A stretch of DNA of 64,000 bases, taken from contig NW_020289975.1 of the NCBI RefSeq assembly GCF_003144245.1, positions 887,496 through 951,495 of the forward strand, given 5' to 3'. This document shows, one piece after another, positions 51,065-60,649 of this stretch (within the stretch, counting starts at the first letter, position 1; the number at the start of each line of letters is the position of its first letter). Both the position numbers and the translations under genes were made by a program. The DNA comes from Jaminaea rosea (Eukaryota; Basidiomycota; Exobasidiomycetes; Microstromatales). The notes beneath the pieces were generated by a model, which worked only from the letters and a program-made list of their open reading frames with translations, was not told the DNA's origin and ran no database searches.

Positions 51065-54000
51065 TCACCCCGTCTCATTGAACTCGGCCGCATGCGAGCC
51101 CAAGCCCATCACCGAAAGCACGTAGTCACCTGCAAGCCCAACCGGCCTGAGGATGCCACGCTCGATCACGCCCGGCGGCAGGATCGACGCAGTCGGCTGC
51201 GGAAGCGGGGCAGGCGGAGCAGCCCTTGCCGCCTTCAAATCCTCCAAGTAGGGCGACGCCTCTCTGATCTGGCCATTCTCGACCTGGGCCGCCTTCTCTC
51301 GCCAAGCCTCGTCCGTCCACTCCTCCCTGGCCGCTTCCAGCCTTTCCAAGGCGGCACGATGCATCTCAATCTGGCTATCAAGCACATCACGCCCGACTTT
51401 CGCCCAGTCCTCGATCTTGTCACTATGTACGCACTCCAGCTCCGCCATAGCGACGTTGAGAACCGTCTCTGCCTTGGAAGCGAGAAGCTCAGCCGTCTCC
51501 ACCGGTAGCTTTGCCGTGCTGCCTGCTTTGTTGGAGCTGCTTGCCGCCCTCTGATGTTGCGTCAGGGCGGCTGCGGCATCCGCGTTGCGTGCCAACTCGT
51601 AGCGGCTGAGCGTCTCCCGCCCAACGTCAAACAGGTCGGCGTGCACAGCGTGCGGACGGCTGATGGACCAGAGACGCTCGTGAAGTGCAAGGAGGGAGGA
51701 GCGTGCTTGATTGTCCTGGATTGCCCCTACGTCTTGAAGGGCATCGGCGGTTTTTTGAAGGCAGGTCGTGAGGACTGAGCAAGAAGTGCAAGCGGGCCGC
51801 CAGCACCAGCATGGCCGCCTAGGTGAGCGCATTCCCTTGTTGCTGGTCGCAGCGGTATCGCCATCGCTGAGAGTCGTAAGCTTCAGCAGACTTCGGCCGA
51901 GGGATCTGTACCCCTCCGAAAACCGGGACACATCATTACGGAAGCGTCGCATCGTCTCCAGCAGCGCATCCTGATGCGAGCTTGCTACTCCTTCCTCTGC
52001 CAGGCTGGCCCATCTCTCCGCCGCCGTCCACTCGACTTCGACGTCTTCTGCATCGATGGCGAACTCGGGATGGAGAGAGCGAGCAAAGAGGTCGGCGCCT
52101 GGTACCGCCGACGTCGTGGCGCTGCTGGTCAAGGCTTGCTGCTGGACGTGATCCTTGACCCACTCTTCCCAGGAGGAGAGAGACTCCTCGTTCGTACTTG
52201 TCGTGACGTCGTCGTCCCCACTCTCTTCAACAGCCCCCGAAGTCAAGAAGGCGACAATCGCCTCGTCCTGCCTTAGTAGCGGGTGTCGCGCCACCCGCTC
52301 GAGGAAAGTTGATAGCACCTTGCGCCTCTCCTCGATAAAGCCTCGATCGAAGCGTCTCGATCGGCTTTTGGCTGGTAGAGGGGGCAACGCCACGATGGGA
52401 TAGGTAGCAGCGAGGTGAGCAGCAAGCCAGACGAAATGTTGGAACCGCCTGGATACCGTCAAAACCTGCACGGGCTCCTCTGAAGGCCACTCGGGGTCTG
52501 ACGGGGGCGGAGCAGCTGCCTCTCTGTATTCCTCGTTCTCACGCTCGACCCCGCCGCGCTCGGAGATGAATCTCGTCGCGACCTGAAATACGACAAATCC
52601 CTCTGCCTCGCTGTCCATCAACCAGCCTCTTCTCCTCGCTTTTGGCTTGAAGTAGTGCGCTGAGTGCACTTCTACCCAAAAGCGTGCGACCTTTTCACGC
52701 CAACGGAGCTCGCCGTGTAGGCTAGTCTCTACTTCGTACCGTACTGCGGCTGTGGTCGGATCGATCTCAGAGGAGCGGGAAGAGGGAGAGGAGCCGTGCC
52801 GCAAGTGTAGGACCGAGGGAGAGGAGGAGGAGTCTGAGCTGGAGCCGGAGCGCTGCTGCTCGCGGTGTTGATGGTGATGATAGTTGACCACGTCGTCTGG
52901 CGAGAGGAGGTAGGCTTCTGCCCCGCTGCTGACAAAGGGGGAGAAGCGGTTGAAGGAGCGCGAGAAGGGTTGGATGAGAGATGGGGTTGGACGGGATGGT
53001 AGCGAGGATGAGCTCGCTCTGTCGTTGTCATCGAGATCGTCGCCGCGCCTATCGATGGCAGGCATGCTGGGTATACCGCGAAGCGAGCCCGCTCTGCCGC
53101 TGTCGTCTGACCTGCCATCGTAGGAGCGCACCCTCCCATGGTCTGATGGTGGAGGCACAAGTTGGCTGAGAGCTAGCGTCGCTCTAGAGCGCTCTGCAGG
53201 TCTTGAGGCACTCATCTGTTCGCTGAGCGCTTCTGGTGAGAGATCTTGCTCTTGACCGGTCGGCGAGTGAAGCTGACCCTCGGCATAGAGCGCAGTCGCG
53301 GCGATTGATGGTGCAGCAAGGTAGCTGCTGTGGTCCTCCTCTCCCTGCTCAGCCTTCGAGCTGATCGTAGTGGCCGCCTCCTGAACATCCACTGCCGGCG
53401 GCGGCAGCATTTCTCGCTCAAAGGCATACCAGCCATTTGGGACGAGCCCTCTTCTCCATCCATCGGGTGTGGTCTGGTCAGGGACGACAGCCAAGCTCCA
53501 ACCGCCCTGCAGATCGTCATTGAGTACGTTGAACGTCTGACCCGCAGAGAGAGTCAGCTCGTTAAAGGCTGCTTCCCCTTGGATGGCAAACAGCGCTCGT
53601 GCTGGTCGCCCGGCAGGGAGGGGATTGGCCGAGGTAGAGGGAGCTGGCGCATCAGGGAGTTCATAGAAGCTCGTGGCTGCTGGAGCATCGACAGATGGGC
53701 TGGCCACGGCTAGAACAGGCTCAGCTTGGATGGGCATTTCGCTTGTGGTTTCGGCCGAGCTGTTGCTTGTAAGCTGCTCCTCCGTTGGTTGAGGCTCCTC
53801 AGTCGCTTGAGCAGCCATCGATTCAGGGGGCATAGACCCATGAACCTCATTGTCCTGTTCTTGCTCCTGATTGACAGCGTCAGCCTTCCCGTTCGCCGCC
53901 GGGCCCTGCATGTCCCACTGTGAGAATCGCATGCCCTCGTCACCACCAGCGCTGAGTACCGAAGGCGCTCTCGAGCGCTCATGCACATGCGGGCTTGATC

Positions 54001-54553
54001 CATTCGAAGTCGTACCTGTATCCCAAGCTAGAAGCATTCCTGGTACCAGCGACTCGGGGCGTAGTGCTGGCCTTTGCTGTCCTGAGGAAGACGATGCTGG
54101 CTTGATCGTCGCAAAGCTTGCATCAGTGGACGTTCTAGAATGAAGAGGCGCCTCGGGGATGGAAGCGTACGCTAAAGCATCGTCTTCGGCGACGTCGTCC
54201 TCTGCAAGTGCAACCGAGGGTACTGGTCGCCCCTTGACAGTGGGAATGGACGAGAAAGAGCGATGATGCTGGCCACCATCATCGCCAAATAGGGACTCAA
54301 GGGGCGTCGTCTTGATAGGTGTATGCGGTGGTCGAGCCGTCATCCATTGGTCGGCGTCTTCGTCATCGTCGTCGCTTCCCTGAGTGCTCTTGGTACCGAT
54401 GGTTGAGAAGCCGGCAATACTGCTGCCTGTTGCCTGAGCACGGATGTATGTCCTAAGAGCCTCGGAGTTGAGGGTGCCCGTCAAGGCGACGGAGAGGTGA
54501 CTCGGCTTGGGCGGCCGAGGCGGTCGAGTGGCAGCAGCGGCAGGGATAACCAT
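51065..54553 (-). CDS. SH3- and PX-domain protein, sorting-nexin-like
   Basis: Single open frame, 1162 residues from ATG 54553. Order: disordered N-terminal 320 residues; an SH3 domain (ARALFAIQGEAAFNELTLSAGQTFNVL...GGWSLAVV...GLVPNGWYAF); another disordered stretch with short polar runs; a PX domain (FWVEVHSAHYFKPK, SRRFQHFVWLAAHLAATYPIVALPPLP, FIEERRKVLSTFLERVARHP); and a long helical C-terminal region compatible with a BAR-like module. It resembles SNX9/SNX18-type endocytic sorting nexins, which bind phosphoinositides and proline-rich partners such as dynamin or WASP; in this window WASP itself is encoded at 8.1 kb. A Cys/Trp-rich segment at about 51760-51830 is odd but stays in frame, so no intron is called. 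Confidence 0.8.
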   Translation of the reverse strand: MVIPAAAATRPPRPPKPSHLSVALTGTLNSEALRTYIRAQATGSSIAGFSTIGTKSTQGSDDDDEDADQWMTARPPHTPIKTTPLESLFGDDGGQHHRSFSSIPTVKGRPVPSVALAEDDVAEDDALAYASIPEAPLHSRTSTDASFATIKPASSSSGQQRPALRPESLVPGMLLAWDTGTTSNGSSPHVHERSRAPSVLSAGGDEGMRFSQWDMQGPAANGKADAVNQEQEQDNEVHGSMPPESMAAQATEEPQPTEEQLTSNSSAETTSEMPIQAEPVLAVASPSVDAPAATSFYELPDAPAPSTSANPLPAGRPARALFAIQGEAAFNELTLSAGQTFNVLNDDLQGGWSLAVVPDQTTPDGWRRGLVPNGWYAFEREMLPPPAVDVQEAATTISSKAEQGEEDHSSYLAAPSIAATALYAEGQLHSPTGQEQDLSPEALSEQMSASRPAERSRATLALSQLVPPPSDHGRVRSYDGRSDDSGRAGSLRGIPSMPAIDRRGDDLDDNDRASSSSLPSRPTPSLIQPFSRSFNRFSPFVSSGAEAYLLSPDDVVNYHHHQHREQQRSGSSSDSSSSPSVLHLRHGSSPSSRSSEIDPTTAAVRYEVETSLHGELRWREKVARFWVEVHSAHYFKPKARRRGWLMDSEAEGFVVFQVATRFISERGGVERENEEYREAAAPPPSDPEWPSEEPVQVLTVSRRFQHFVWLAAHLAATYPIVALPPLPAKSRSRRFDRGFIEERRKVLSTFLERVARHPLLRQDEAIVAFLTSGAVEESGDDDVTTSTNEESLSSWEEWVKDHVQQQALTSSATTSAVPGADLFARSLHPEFAIDAEDVEVEWTAAERWASLAEEGVASSHQDALLETMRRFRNDVSRFSEGYRSLGRSLLKLTTLSDGDTAATSNKGMRSPRRPCWCWRPACTSCSVLTTCLQKTADALQDVGAIQDNQARSSLLALHERLWSISRPHAVHADLFDVGRETLSRYELARNADAAAALTQHQRAASSSNKAGSTAKLPVETAELLASKAETVLNVAMAELECVHSDKIEDWAKVGRDVLDSQIEMHRAALERLEAAREEWTDEAWREKAAQVENGQIREASPYLEDLKAARAAPPAPLPQPTASILPPGVIERGILRPVGLAGDYVLSVMGLGSHAAEFNETG

Positions 54554-54959
54554 GCCTGCTGCTGGTGGCGGTGATGCTGCTTATGGCAATGACAGGCAAA
54601 AGCGGTTGAGAAAGTCATCTTGAAGTTGGTGCTGATGGCGGCAAGAGTCTGCTGCATGGCTTCCTCGCTCGGATCGTCGACGGCTCAGGGGGAACTTGCA
54701 GTCCGCCCTCAGACAGACAAGGCGGGCACGGGCCAGGGAGAAGAGCCTCCTCGGGTTCCCATCCATCACTCACCATCACTCATCACTTTATTCGACGGCA
54801 ATCTCGTCAAGCCCTGTCAGGCACTTGCGATCGTGTCATCGAAGTGACGCGACGCGACACGACGTGTCAATCAGCCATGGTGTTATCAACCAGATGGAGG
54901 GAAAATCCCTCTTGGCTCCCCTCCCTCACCCTCCTCGCACATAGCGGCAGCGGATCACC
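54554..54959. promoter_or_regulatory. Divergent promoter, 406 bp, between SH3-PX gene and EEP-nuclease gene
   Basis: Contains short tandem CATCACTCAC units (54763-54785) and a GACGC/GACAC repeat at 54846-54866. No gene supported. Confidence 0.35.
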
Positions 54960-57089
54960 ATGCCGTCCTCGCTGTTACCCACCGTTCCCAACTTCACAAC
55001 CTACCTCTCCATAACGCAATGGGTTGACAGTCTTATGAAGCAGTATCGCAGCCGCCTGGCGTGCCCAAAATGCCGGCAGCGAGGCGTCTTGTACAAGAAT
55101 TGGGGCAAGTCCCAGCCTAGTCGCAAAACCTTGACGGCTAAACGCCATCGTCGCTATGATCATCAGCATTGTCTCGACATGCGCAACTTTTCGATGTCCT
55201 GCGCCGACTTCGTCAAGTATGTTCTTGAGCCATATATCAGGGCCACCAGCAGCACGGCGACCACCACACTTCAACGCGATACGGCCGCGACGCTGCTCAA
55301 GGGCTGCGAGCTGGCGATTGAAGCGCTGGCAGAGCATGGCAACGAGGTCAACAAAAAGTTCCATGCGCGGATTGGACAAGCGCAGCGCAACCATGTTCAG
55401 GCAATGGCCGCCTTGCAGGCAGGTCTGCTGGTGCCGGACGTCGATCTGGAGCAGATAGCGCTGCAAGAGACAGCAGATGACGCGGCCGGAGGCGACATCG
55501 AGCTGTTCATTGATGGGCAAGACACTGACCTCCCATCGCCTGACACTGTTGTCGACGATAACAATGCTATGCAGCTGCTGGCTAGCCTCGAGCCTCCAAC
55601 GGAGAGCACAATTTTCTCCATCACCATACCTGCCTTCGAGCCACCACCGCCACCACAGCGAGCGCGCCCCCACAGCCAGCCGCGGGGCAAGAAGGCTACG
55701 CCTGCCTCACTTCGACCGCAGAAGCGCAAAGCCTACGTGGAAGACGATGAGCCGGAGCCTCGTCGTAGACGTAAGAGAGCGACGTCCTCTAAGAAATCCG
55801 TCAAGTCCTGCTCGAGTTCGAGCAAGCGCATCGCCTACAAGCCTCAAAGTCAAACACAGCGTCGTTATCTCCGTAATATGCACGGCCGACCCGGTCTCCC
55901 CAAGCCTATCCGGGGCAAAGTCATCATTCGAGCATCTCGCGGCCCTCCTCCACCCGTAGAGCCGCTGCCGGTTCTCTCGACTGATGAGCAGCTGAAACAG
56001 CTCCGAGCTGCTCTGATGCGCTCGCCTCTCCGACAAGAGGAGCACGAGAGCTTGACGATCTCCTACCTCAACGTCAACAGTCTCAATGCTGAGAAGTGGC
56101 ACGTCATCTTTTCAGCCTTTCGGACCGCAGCAACCTCTGCCATCACAGCACAAGTCTCCTCTCTCTCCCACATCATGATCCTTGCCGAGACTTGGCGCCC
56201 TCGATCTCTGATGATGAATAGCCTTCTCACCACCGACCACGCCGGCTGGATCCTCGCTTCAGCAGTGCCGACTCCGTACAAGGAAGATGCAGATCCTGGG
56301 GCAATTCCACGCTGCAATGGCGGTATGATGCTACTTTGCCCTCCGCAGGTGGCGAGTCGGGTGGTCGTGCTCAGCATCACGCCGTACTCTTTGACGTTCT
56401 CGCTTGCCCGAAACTCGACGAGCACGAGCGCGTCTACAAGTGTCACTCCGCCACCAATCGTGATCCACGCCGTCTACCTTCCTCCTTCGATGGGCAAATC
56501 CATCGACAGCGCCCACCTGCTGGACGCATTCGTCAACCCACCGGACCATCTCCGAGCTGATGTCCTGCTAGGCGACACGAATGTCTATTACGAGCCTCAA
56601 GCACCCATTCTGACAGGCGAGCGGGACCCCGACCGGGTAGAGGAAGAGGAAGCCATAGTCGTCAAGGGGTATCCCAAGGCTCGGCTCGCGGTCATCGAGG
56701 AGTCGACACGGAGACTAGGCCTCGTGAGACTGGAGGGAGAGGGAGAGGAGGAATATATGAGGTGGAGAAGGAAGAATAGGAAGGGTTTGAGGCTGAGACG
56801 TACAGCTGCTGGTGAGGAGCCGTACGTTGGCAAGAGACCGACTGGTGTGGGAGCATTGGCGGCGGAGGAGGAAGAGAGCGATTCTCACGAAGATGTCGAA
56901 TCAGCAAGCGCAGCCATCCCGGCTCTCAGTCGCATCGACCACACCTATGTGCGCCCGCCCGCAGCCAAAGACCAGGATTGCAGCAGCGCAAAGTCTGCTC
57001 TCTTCTCGGCGAGCAGCGTCAGCTTTTGGCGACCGGGCATCAAGACGGACCATCCGCTGATGCGCGTCGACCTTGCGTGCAGGCCGTGA
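54960..57089 (+). CDS. Endonuclease/exonuclease/phosphatase (EEP) fold protein with Cys/His-rich N-terminus
   Basis: Single exon, 709 residues, start ATG 54960. The N-terminal 85 residues contain C35PKC38 with H68/H70/C71 and C81 further on and a KRHRRYDHQH block, reminiscent of a zinc-ribbon nucleic-acid-binding module. A charged, Arg/Lys/Ser-rich middle (240-300) follows. The C-terminal half has the EEP catalytic order: LTISYLNVNSL (N371/N373), ILAETW (E410), VIHAVYLPPSM, LLGDTNVYY (D539, N541), RIDHTYV (D660) and KTDHPLMRVDL (D697, H698). All key positions appear intact, and an acidic insert separates GDTN from RIDH. It is probably a metal-dependent nuclease. The LNVNSL style recalls LINE endonucleases, but no reverse transcriptase, poly-A tail or target-site repeat is seen, so a host gene or a domesticated LINE endonuclease are both open. 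Confidence 0.7.
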   Translation: MPSSLLPTVPNFTTYLSITQWVDSLMKQYRSRLACPKCRQRGVLYKNWGKSQPSRKTLTAKRHRRYDHQHCLDMRNFSMSCADFVKYVLEPYIRATSSTATTTLQRDTAATLLKGCELAIEALAEHGNEVNKKFHARIGQAQRNHVQAMAALQAGLLVPDVDLEQIALQETADDAAGGDIELFIDGQDTDLPSPDTVVDDNNAMQLLASLEPPTESTIFSITIPAFEPPPPPQRARPHSQPRGKKATPASLRPQKRKAYVEDDEPEPRRRRKRATSSKKSVKSCSSSSKRIAYKPQSQTQRRYLRNMHGRPGLPKPIRGKVIIRASRGPPPPVEPLPVLSTDEQLKQLRAALMRSPLRQEEHESLTISYLNVNSLNAEKWHVIFSAFRTAATSAITAQVSSLSHIMILAETWRPRSLMMNSLLTTDHAGWILASAVPTPYKEDADPGAIPRCNGGMMLLCPPQVASRVVVLSITPYSLTFSLARNSTSTSASTSVTPPPIVIHAVYLPPSMGKSIDSAHLLDAFVNPPDHLRADVLLGDTNVYYEPQAPILTGERDPDRVEEEEAIVVKGYPKARLAVIEESTRRLGLVRLEGEGEEEYMRWRRKNRKGLRLRRTAAGEEPYVGKRPTGVGALAAEEEESDSHEDVESASAAIPALSRIDHTYVRPPAAKDQDCSSAKSALFSASSVSFWRPGIKTDHPLMRVDLACRP

Positions 57090-57190
57090 GGTTCGAGGCC
57101 GAGAGAATCGGTCTGTCGTCGTCAATAAGATCATCACATTGCGATTTCGTGGTATCTTTGGTATCAAGTATTCGTCAACAAGTCCTCCTA

Positions 57191-58546
57191 TCATCCCACT
57201 AGCTGCATCAGTACCACGAGCAGCATTGCCGCCCAGGCAGCCTGGAGTGCCAAGATCGGCTCACCAGCCACTCGCCTTGCGGCATTCTCGGTGTTCGTGA
57301 CATAAGAACCATCCACCCCCTCGTATGGCAGGGGCAGGTATTGGCCTAGAGTGCTGTTGAGGCAATTGAAATAAGTCATGTTCACCGAGGTGGGCAGCGG
57401 AGTGAGCGGAACGTTGATCGCTGTCGCATTGTCCGCTGGTGCGTCGAGCGGCTGCGAGTTGTTGTAGCCCTGTACGTGTCCGAGAAGTGAAGAGGGAGAT
57501 GGTGGGTCAGCGGCCTTGCCGGAATCATGTGGTGAAGGGACGAAGCGGTCACGCACCTCGAGGAGGAGCGCGAAGCTCGAAGCACGGTAGTATTGCACGG
57601 CCTGGTTGGGATCAACTGCGAATTTGGGCTCGGCATCACTTGTGCCGCACGCGGTGGCTAGATGCTTCCTGACGACCACGACGGAATTATCGTCGCTGTA
57701 GGCGAGGGCCGAGGTTGATAAAGCGAGTCAGTATGAACGAGTAACGACGTCGAGGAATGGACATACGACTCACCCATAGAGGACGAAGTTGTTGCTCGCT
57801 TGAACCACGTCGACGGGCGCCAGGAGAAGAGATGTCTTGATTCGCCCACCGGGACGACCCGTCTGGTTGTACTCGCCACTGCCATAATACCCGGCATCGC
57901 CATAGCCAGGGTAAGTCAGAGGCCAGTAGATCTATGACCGCATGATCAAAGAAGCAGAGCAGCATGAGCGTCGCTCTATTTTGATAATGGTTCCTGTCTC
58001 TCGCGCCTCACTCACGAATGGAAATCCAAAGCCCCTAGTCGTGCCTCCAGCGAGTAGTCCCCTTGATGAGTACCCTCCCCCATATCCAGACCCGTATCGC
58101 CCTGACCCATAGATTCCTTCCCTTCCCAATCCCCCGATCGGTCGACCAGAGAAGTTGTAATATTGTGGCACGACGCTGCGCGGGATACCGTTTGCTGTCG
58201 TCGCTGAGCCGTAGATTCCTACTGTACCAGCCGTATATCCGTTTCCATAGGAGGTACCGACGGTTGACCGGCTAGAAGAAGGAATGCTCCCGCCCGATGA
58301 GCCGGGAGGACGATACCCTACGCTACCGCTCTTACCGCTAGACGTGCTGCCGCCTCGCGATGAGGAGCCAGATGAAGATCCGCCGCGTGACCCGCCTGAA
58401 CTGCTCGATCCGCTGCTCACGCTGCCTCCCCCTCGACCACCGCCGCCACCACCACCACCGCCGCCACTGCTGGGCAGCCAGTTGATAAGTGGCAGATTGA
58501 AGCCCTCGGTAAAGAGAGGGCCATTGTCCTTTTTGATGATGGGCAT
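57191..58546 (-). CDS. Gly/Ser-rich membrane protein, tandem copy A
   Basis: Four exons (58546-58016, 57931-57774, 57695-57557, 57469-57191), 368 residues. Exon 1 is low complexity (a run of Gly, then Ser/Gly/Arg), then YRPPGSSGGSIPSSSRS, GTSYGNGYTAGTVG, and GSGRYGSGYGGGYSSRG ending GFGFPF. Exons 2-3 encode IYWPLTYPGYGDAGYYGSG, RPGG, SNNFVLYG, AVQYYRASSFALLLE. Exon 4 has GYNNSQPLDAPADNAT, TYFNCLNSTLGQYLPLPYE and a terminal hydrophobic span (LQAAWAAMLLVVLMQLVG). No N-terminal signal peptide is seen, so a tail-anchored topology is likely. Exon phases and the 158-nt exon 2 are identical to copies B and C. Similar aromatic/Gly-rich FPF-YWP proteins are known from basidiomycetes but have no assigned function. 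Confidence 0.85.
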
Positions 58547-58947
58547 ACCAGTCAATGAGGTCAGATTGAGATGTGAGTGGTCATGGCTAGCCCCAAGCTT
58601 GTGGAAGGGACAAGTAGCTTTATTTCAGCAGCCTCTGAATCTTGTTGAACGCGGGACCGGATCAAAGCGGGTTCGACCATCAACTGCGGGGCTTCACGCA
58701 ACCGACCCTGACGCGCCGCTGCACCTTCGTGCTTCAGACGTCACATCTGCATTCCCGTCGTCTATCCGCCCGCGGTGGGCTGTGCTCATCGTCAGGAACG
58801 ACACCTTGACCTCCTTCGCTTCGTACTCGCTTCCACGCCAGTCAAGCGAAGATGGAGAGGATCATCATCAGAGGCGTACGTCATTATGATTGTGTGGTAT
58901 CTAGTACATGACCCGAAGCGACCTCGTCACCAGCCGTGCGCATCCGG
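58547..58947. other. Spacer between copies A and B, 401 bp
   Basis: The upstream region of copy A and the 3' UTR of copy B. No gene or clear repeat seen. Confidence 0.35.
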
Positions 58948-60287
58948 CTATCGTCCGAGCAGCTGCACCAGCACGACCAAGATCATCGCAGCCCAAGCTG
59001 ATTGAAGCGCCATCATCGGGTGCCCCATCATGGCGCTTGCCGCGCTAGCATCAGCGCCAGCGGAGTCTTCGTAGGGCAAGGGCAGGCTCTTGCCGAGTGT
59101 AGCGTTGAGGCAGTTGAAGTAGGTTGTGTTGACCGTCGAGGGCAAGGGAGTGAGGGGAACGTCTACTGTCGTGGCATTGTCTGCAGGTACGTCGAGGGGC
59201 TGAGAATTGTTATAGCCCTGCGACGAGAGGACGAAGAGGCGGTGCAAAAGTGGTCAGCGTGCTGGGACGCTTGGGCGAAAGACAGAAAGTAACACGGATG
59301 GACACGCACATCAAGCAGCAGTGCGAAGCTTGAAGCACGATAGTACTGCACGGCTTGGTTGGGATTGACGGTGAAGTTGGTCTGATCTTGATCGCCTACG
59401 CCGCATGCAGTCGCGAGCTCCTTTTTGACGACAACGACTGAATTGTAGTCGCTGCGGGCGGGGCGAAGAAACACAGGTGCGTGTGAATACGTCGAGCCAA
59501 CGACTCGCTTTGGTCCACGCACGACTCACCCGTAGAGCATGAAATTGTTGCTTTGCTGATCAACACCAGCGGGCACGGTCAAAACAGAGGATGTAATGTT
59601 TCCCCCGGGCCGATCTGTTCGATTATACGCGCCGCTACCGTAGTAGCCACCTGCTCCATAGCCACCATATGCCAGGGGCCAATAAACCTGACGGCGGCAA
59701 AGATGCTCGGTCAGCAAGCGTCCCATCGTAGCGGGGGCCTCACTGTTGTCCCGCCTTACAGCGGGCGCGGGGTGGCTACTCACAAAGGGGAAGCCAAATC
59801 CAGCCGTGGTGCCCCCGACCAATGCTCCTCGAGAGGCGTAGCCCCCACCATAGCCACTGCCGTACCTGCCCGATCCATACATGTCCCCTCTTCCTAGCCC
59901 TCCCTGCGCTCGGCCAGCGAAAGCCGACCCAGCAGGTGTGAAGCCGCGCGAGACGCCATTGGCTGTTGTCGCGGACGAGTAGGAGCCCACCGAGCCAGCC
60001 GTATAGCCGTTCCCGTAAGATGTACCTACGCTCGAGCGAGAAGACGAGGGGATGGAGCCGCCTGAAGAGCCTGGTGGACGATATCCACTGGAGGACCCGC
60101 TGCTGGAGCCAGACGATGATGAACCAGAGGAGGAAGAGCCTCCGCGCGATCCTCCCGAACTACTCACGCCGCCACCTCCTCGCCCGCCGCCGCCGCTAGG
60201 GAGGAAGTTCAGGGGTGGCAAGTGGAAGCCGTTCGTGGAGAGGGTGGAGCCGTCGCCGCGGCCGTGAACGTGGTTCGCGATGATCAT
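58948..60287 (-). CDS. Gly/Ser-rich membrane protein, tandem copy B
   Basis: Four exons (60287-59784, 59687-59530, 59451-59310, 59217-58948), 357 residues. It matches copies A and C in layout: Gly/Ser-rich exon 1 with YRPPGSSGGSIPSSSRSSVG, YGSGRYGSGYGGGYASRG and GFGFPF; exon 2 VYWPLAYGGYGAGGYYGSG; QQSNNFMLYG; NPNQAVQYYRASSFALLLD; GYNNSQPLDVPADNAT; TYFNCLNATLGKSLPLPYE; and a hydrophobic end (MMALQSAWAAMILVVLVQLLGR). Intron 1 is 96 nt, a multiple of three and free of stops, so an unspliced form would still read through. A TATA-like ATTTATATT lies about 75 bp before the start. Confidence 0.85.
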
Positions 60288-60649
60288 GGTGTATTTGATG
60301 CGAAAGATGGGCTGATTGAGTGAAGAGGGCGCAGCGAGGTATGACGCTGGATGAGTCGAGGAATATAAATCGATGGAATCGACTGTGAAGCGCGGAGCTT
60401 AGTCTATCGCAGAAGCCCGATGCAGTCAGATCTCGCCGCACCGCATTGCGCCCTTCATCTCAGACCTCCACCCCCGCTCACCCGGCGGCAGCGCCCGATG
60501 CCTCAACCTCTTGGCGTCCTCGCCCGCTTCTACACAGCCTCATCGTAGCAGGTCCTACACACGCTACTGCAACTGCGTGGCATTACGAATCCAGGTATAT
60601 TGATATATGATCCGATCGAAATTATGTACATGTACCGTCTTTGGCGAGT
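60288..60649. other. Spacer between copies B and C, 362 bp
   Basis: It holds the promoter of copy B (TATA-like string on the reverse strand at about 60361-60369) and the 3' region of copy C, with an AT-richer patch at 60590-60630 that suits a polyadenylation region. Confidence 0.35.

Noticed and set aside
51760-51840. Possible intron or frameshift in the SH3-PX gene at the Cys/Trp-rich segment
   Set aside because: No plausible GT donor gives an intron of normal size, and the frame stays open with credible helical sequence on both sides.
54960-57089. Calling the EEP gene a LINE retrotransposon
   Set aside because: Only an endonuclease-like domain is present; no reverse transcriptase, RNase H, poly-A tail or flanking target-site repeat is seen.
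58284-58889. 201-codon Pro-rich forward frame over copy A exon 1
   Set aside because: It is the complement of the Gly/Ser-rich coding repeats; the reverse-strand gene is supported by two paralogues with the same exon structure.
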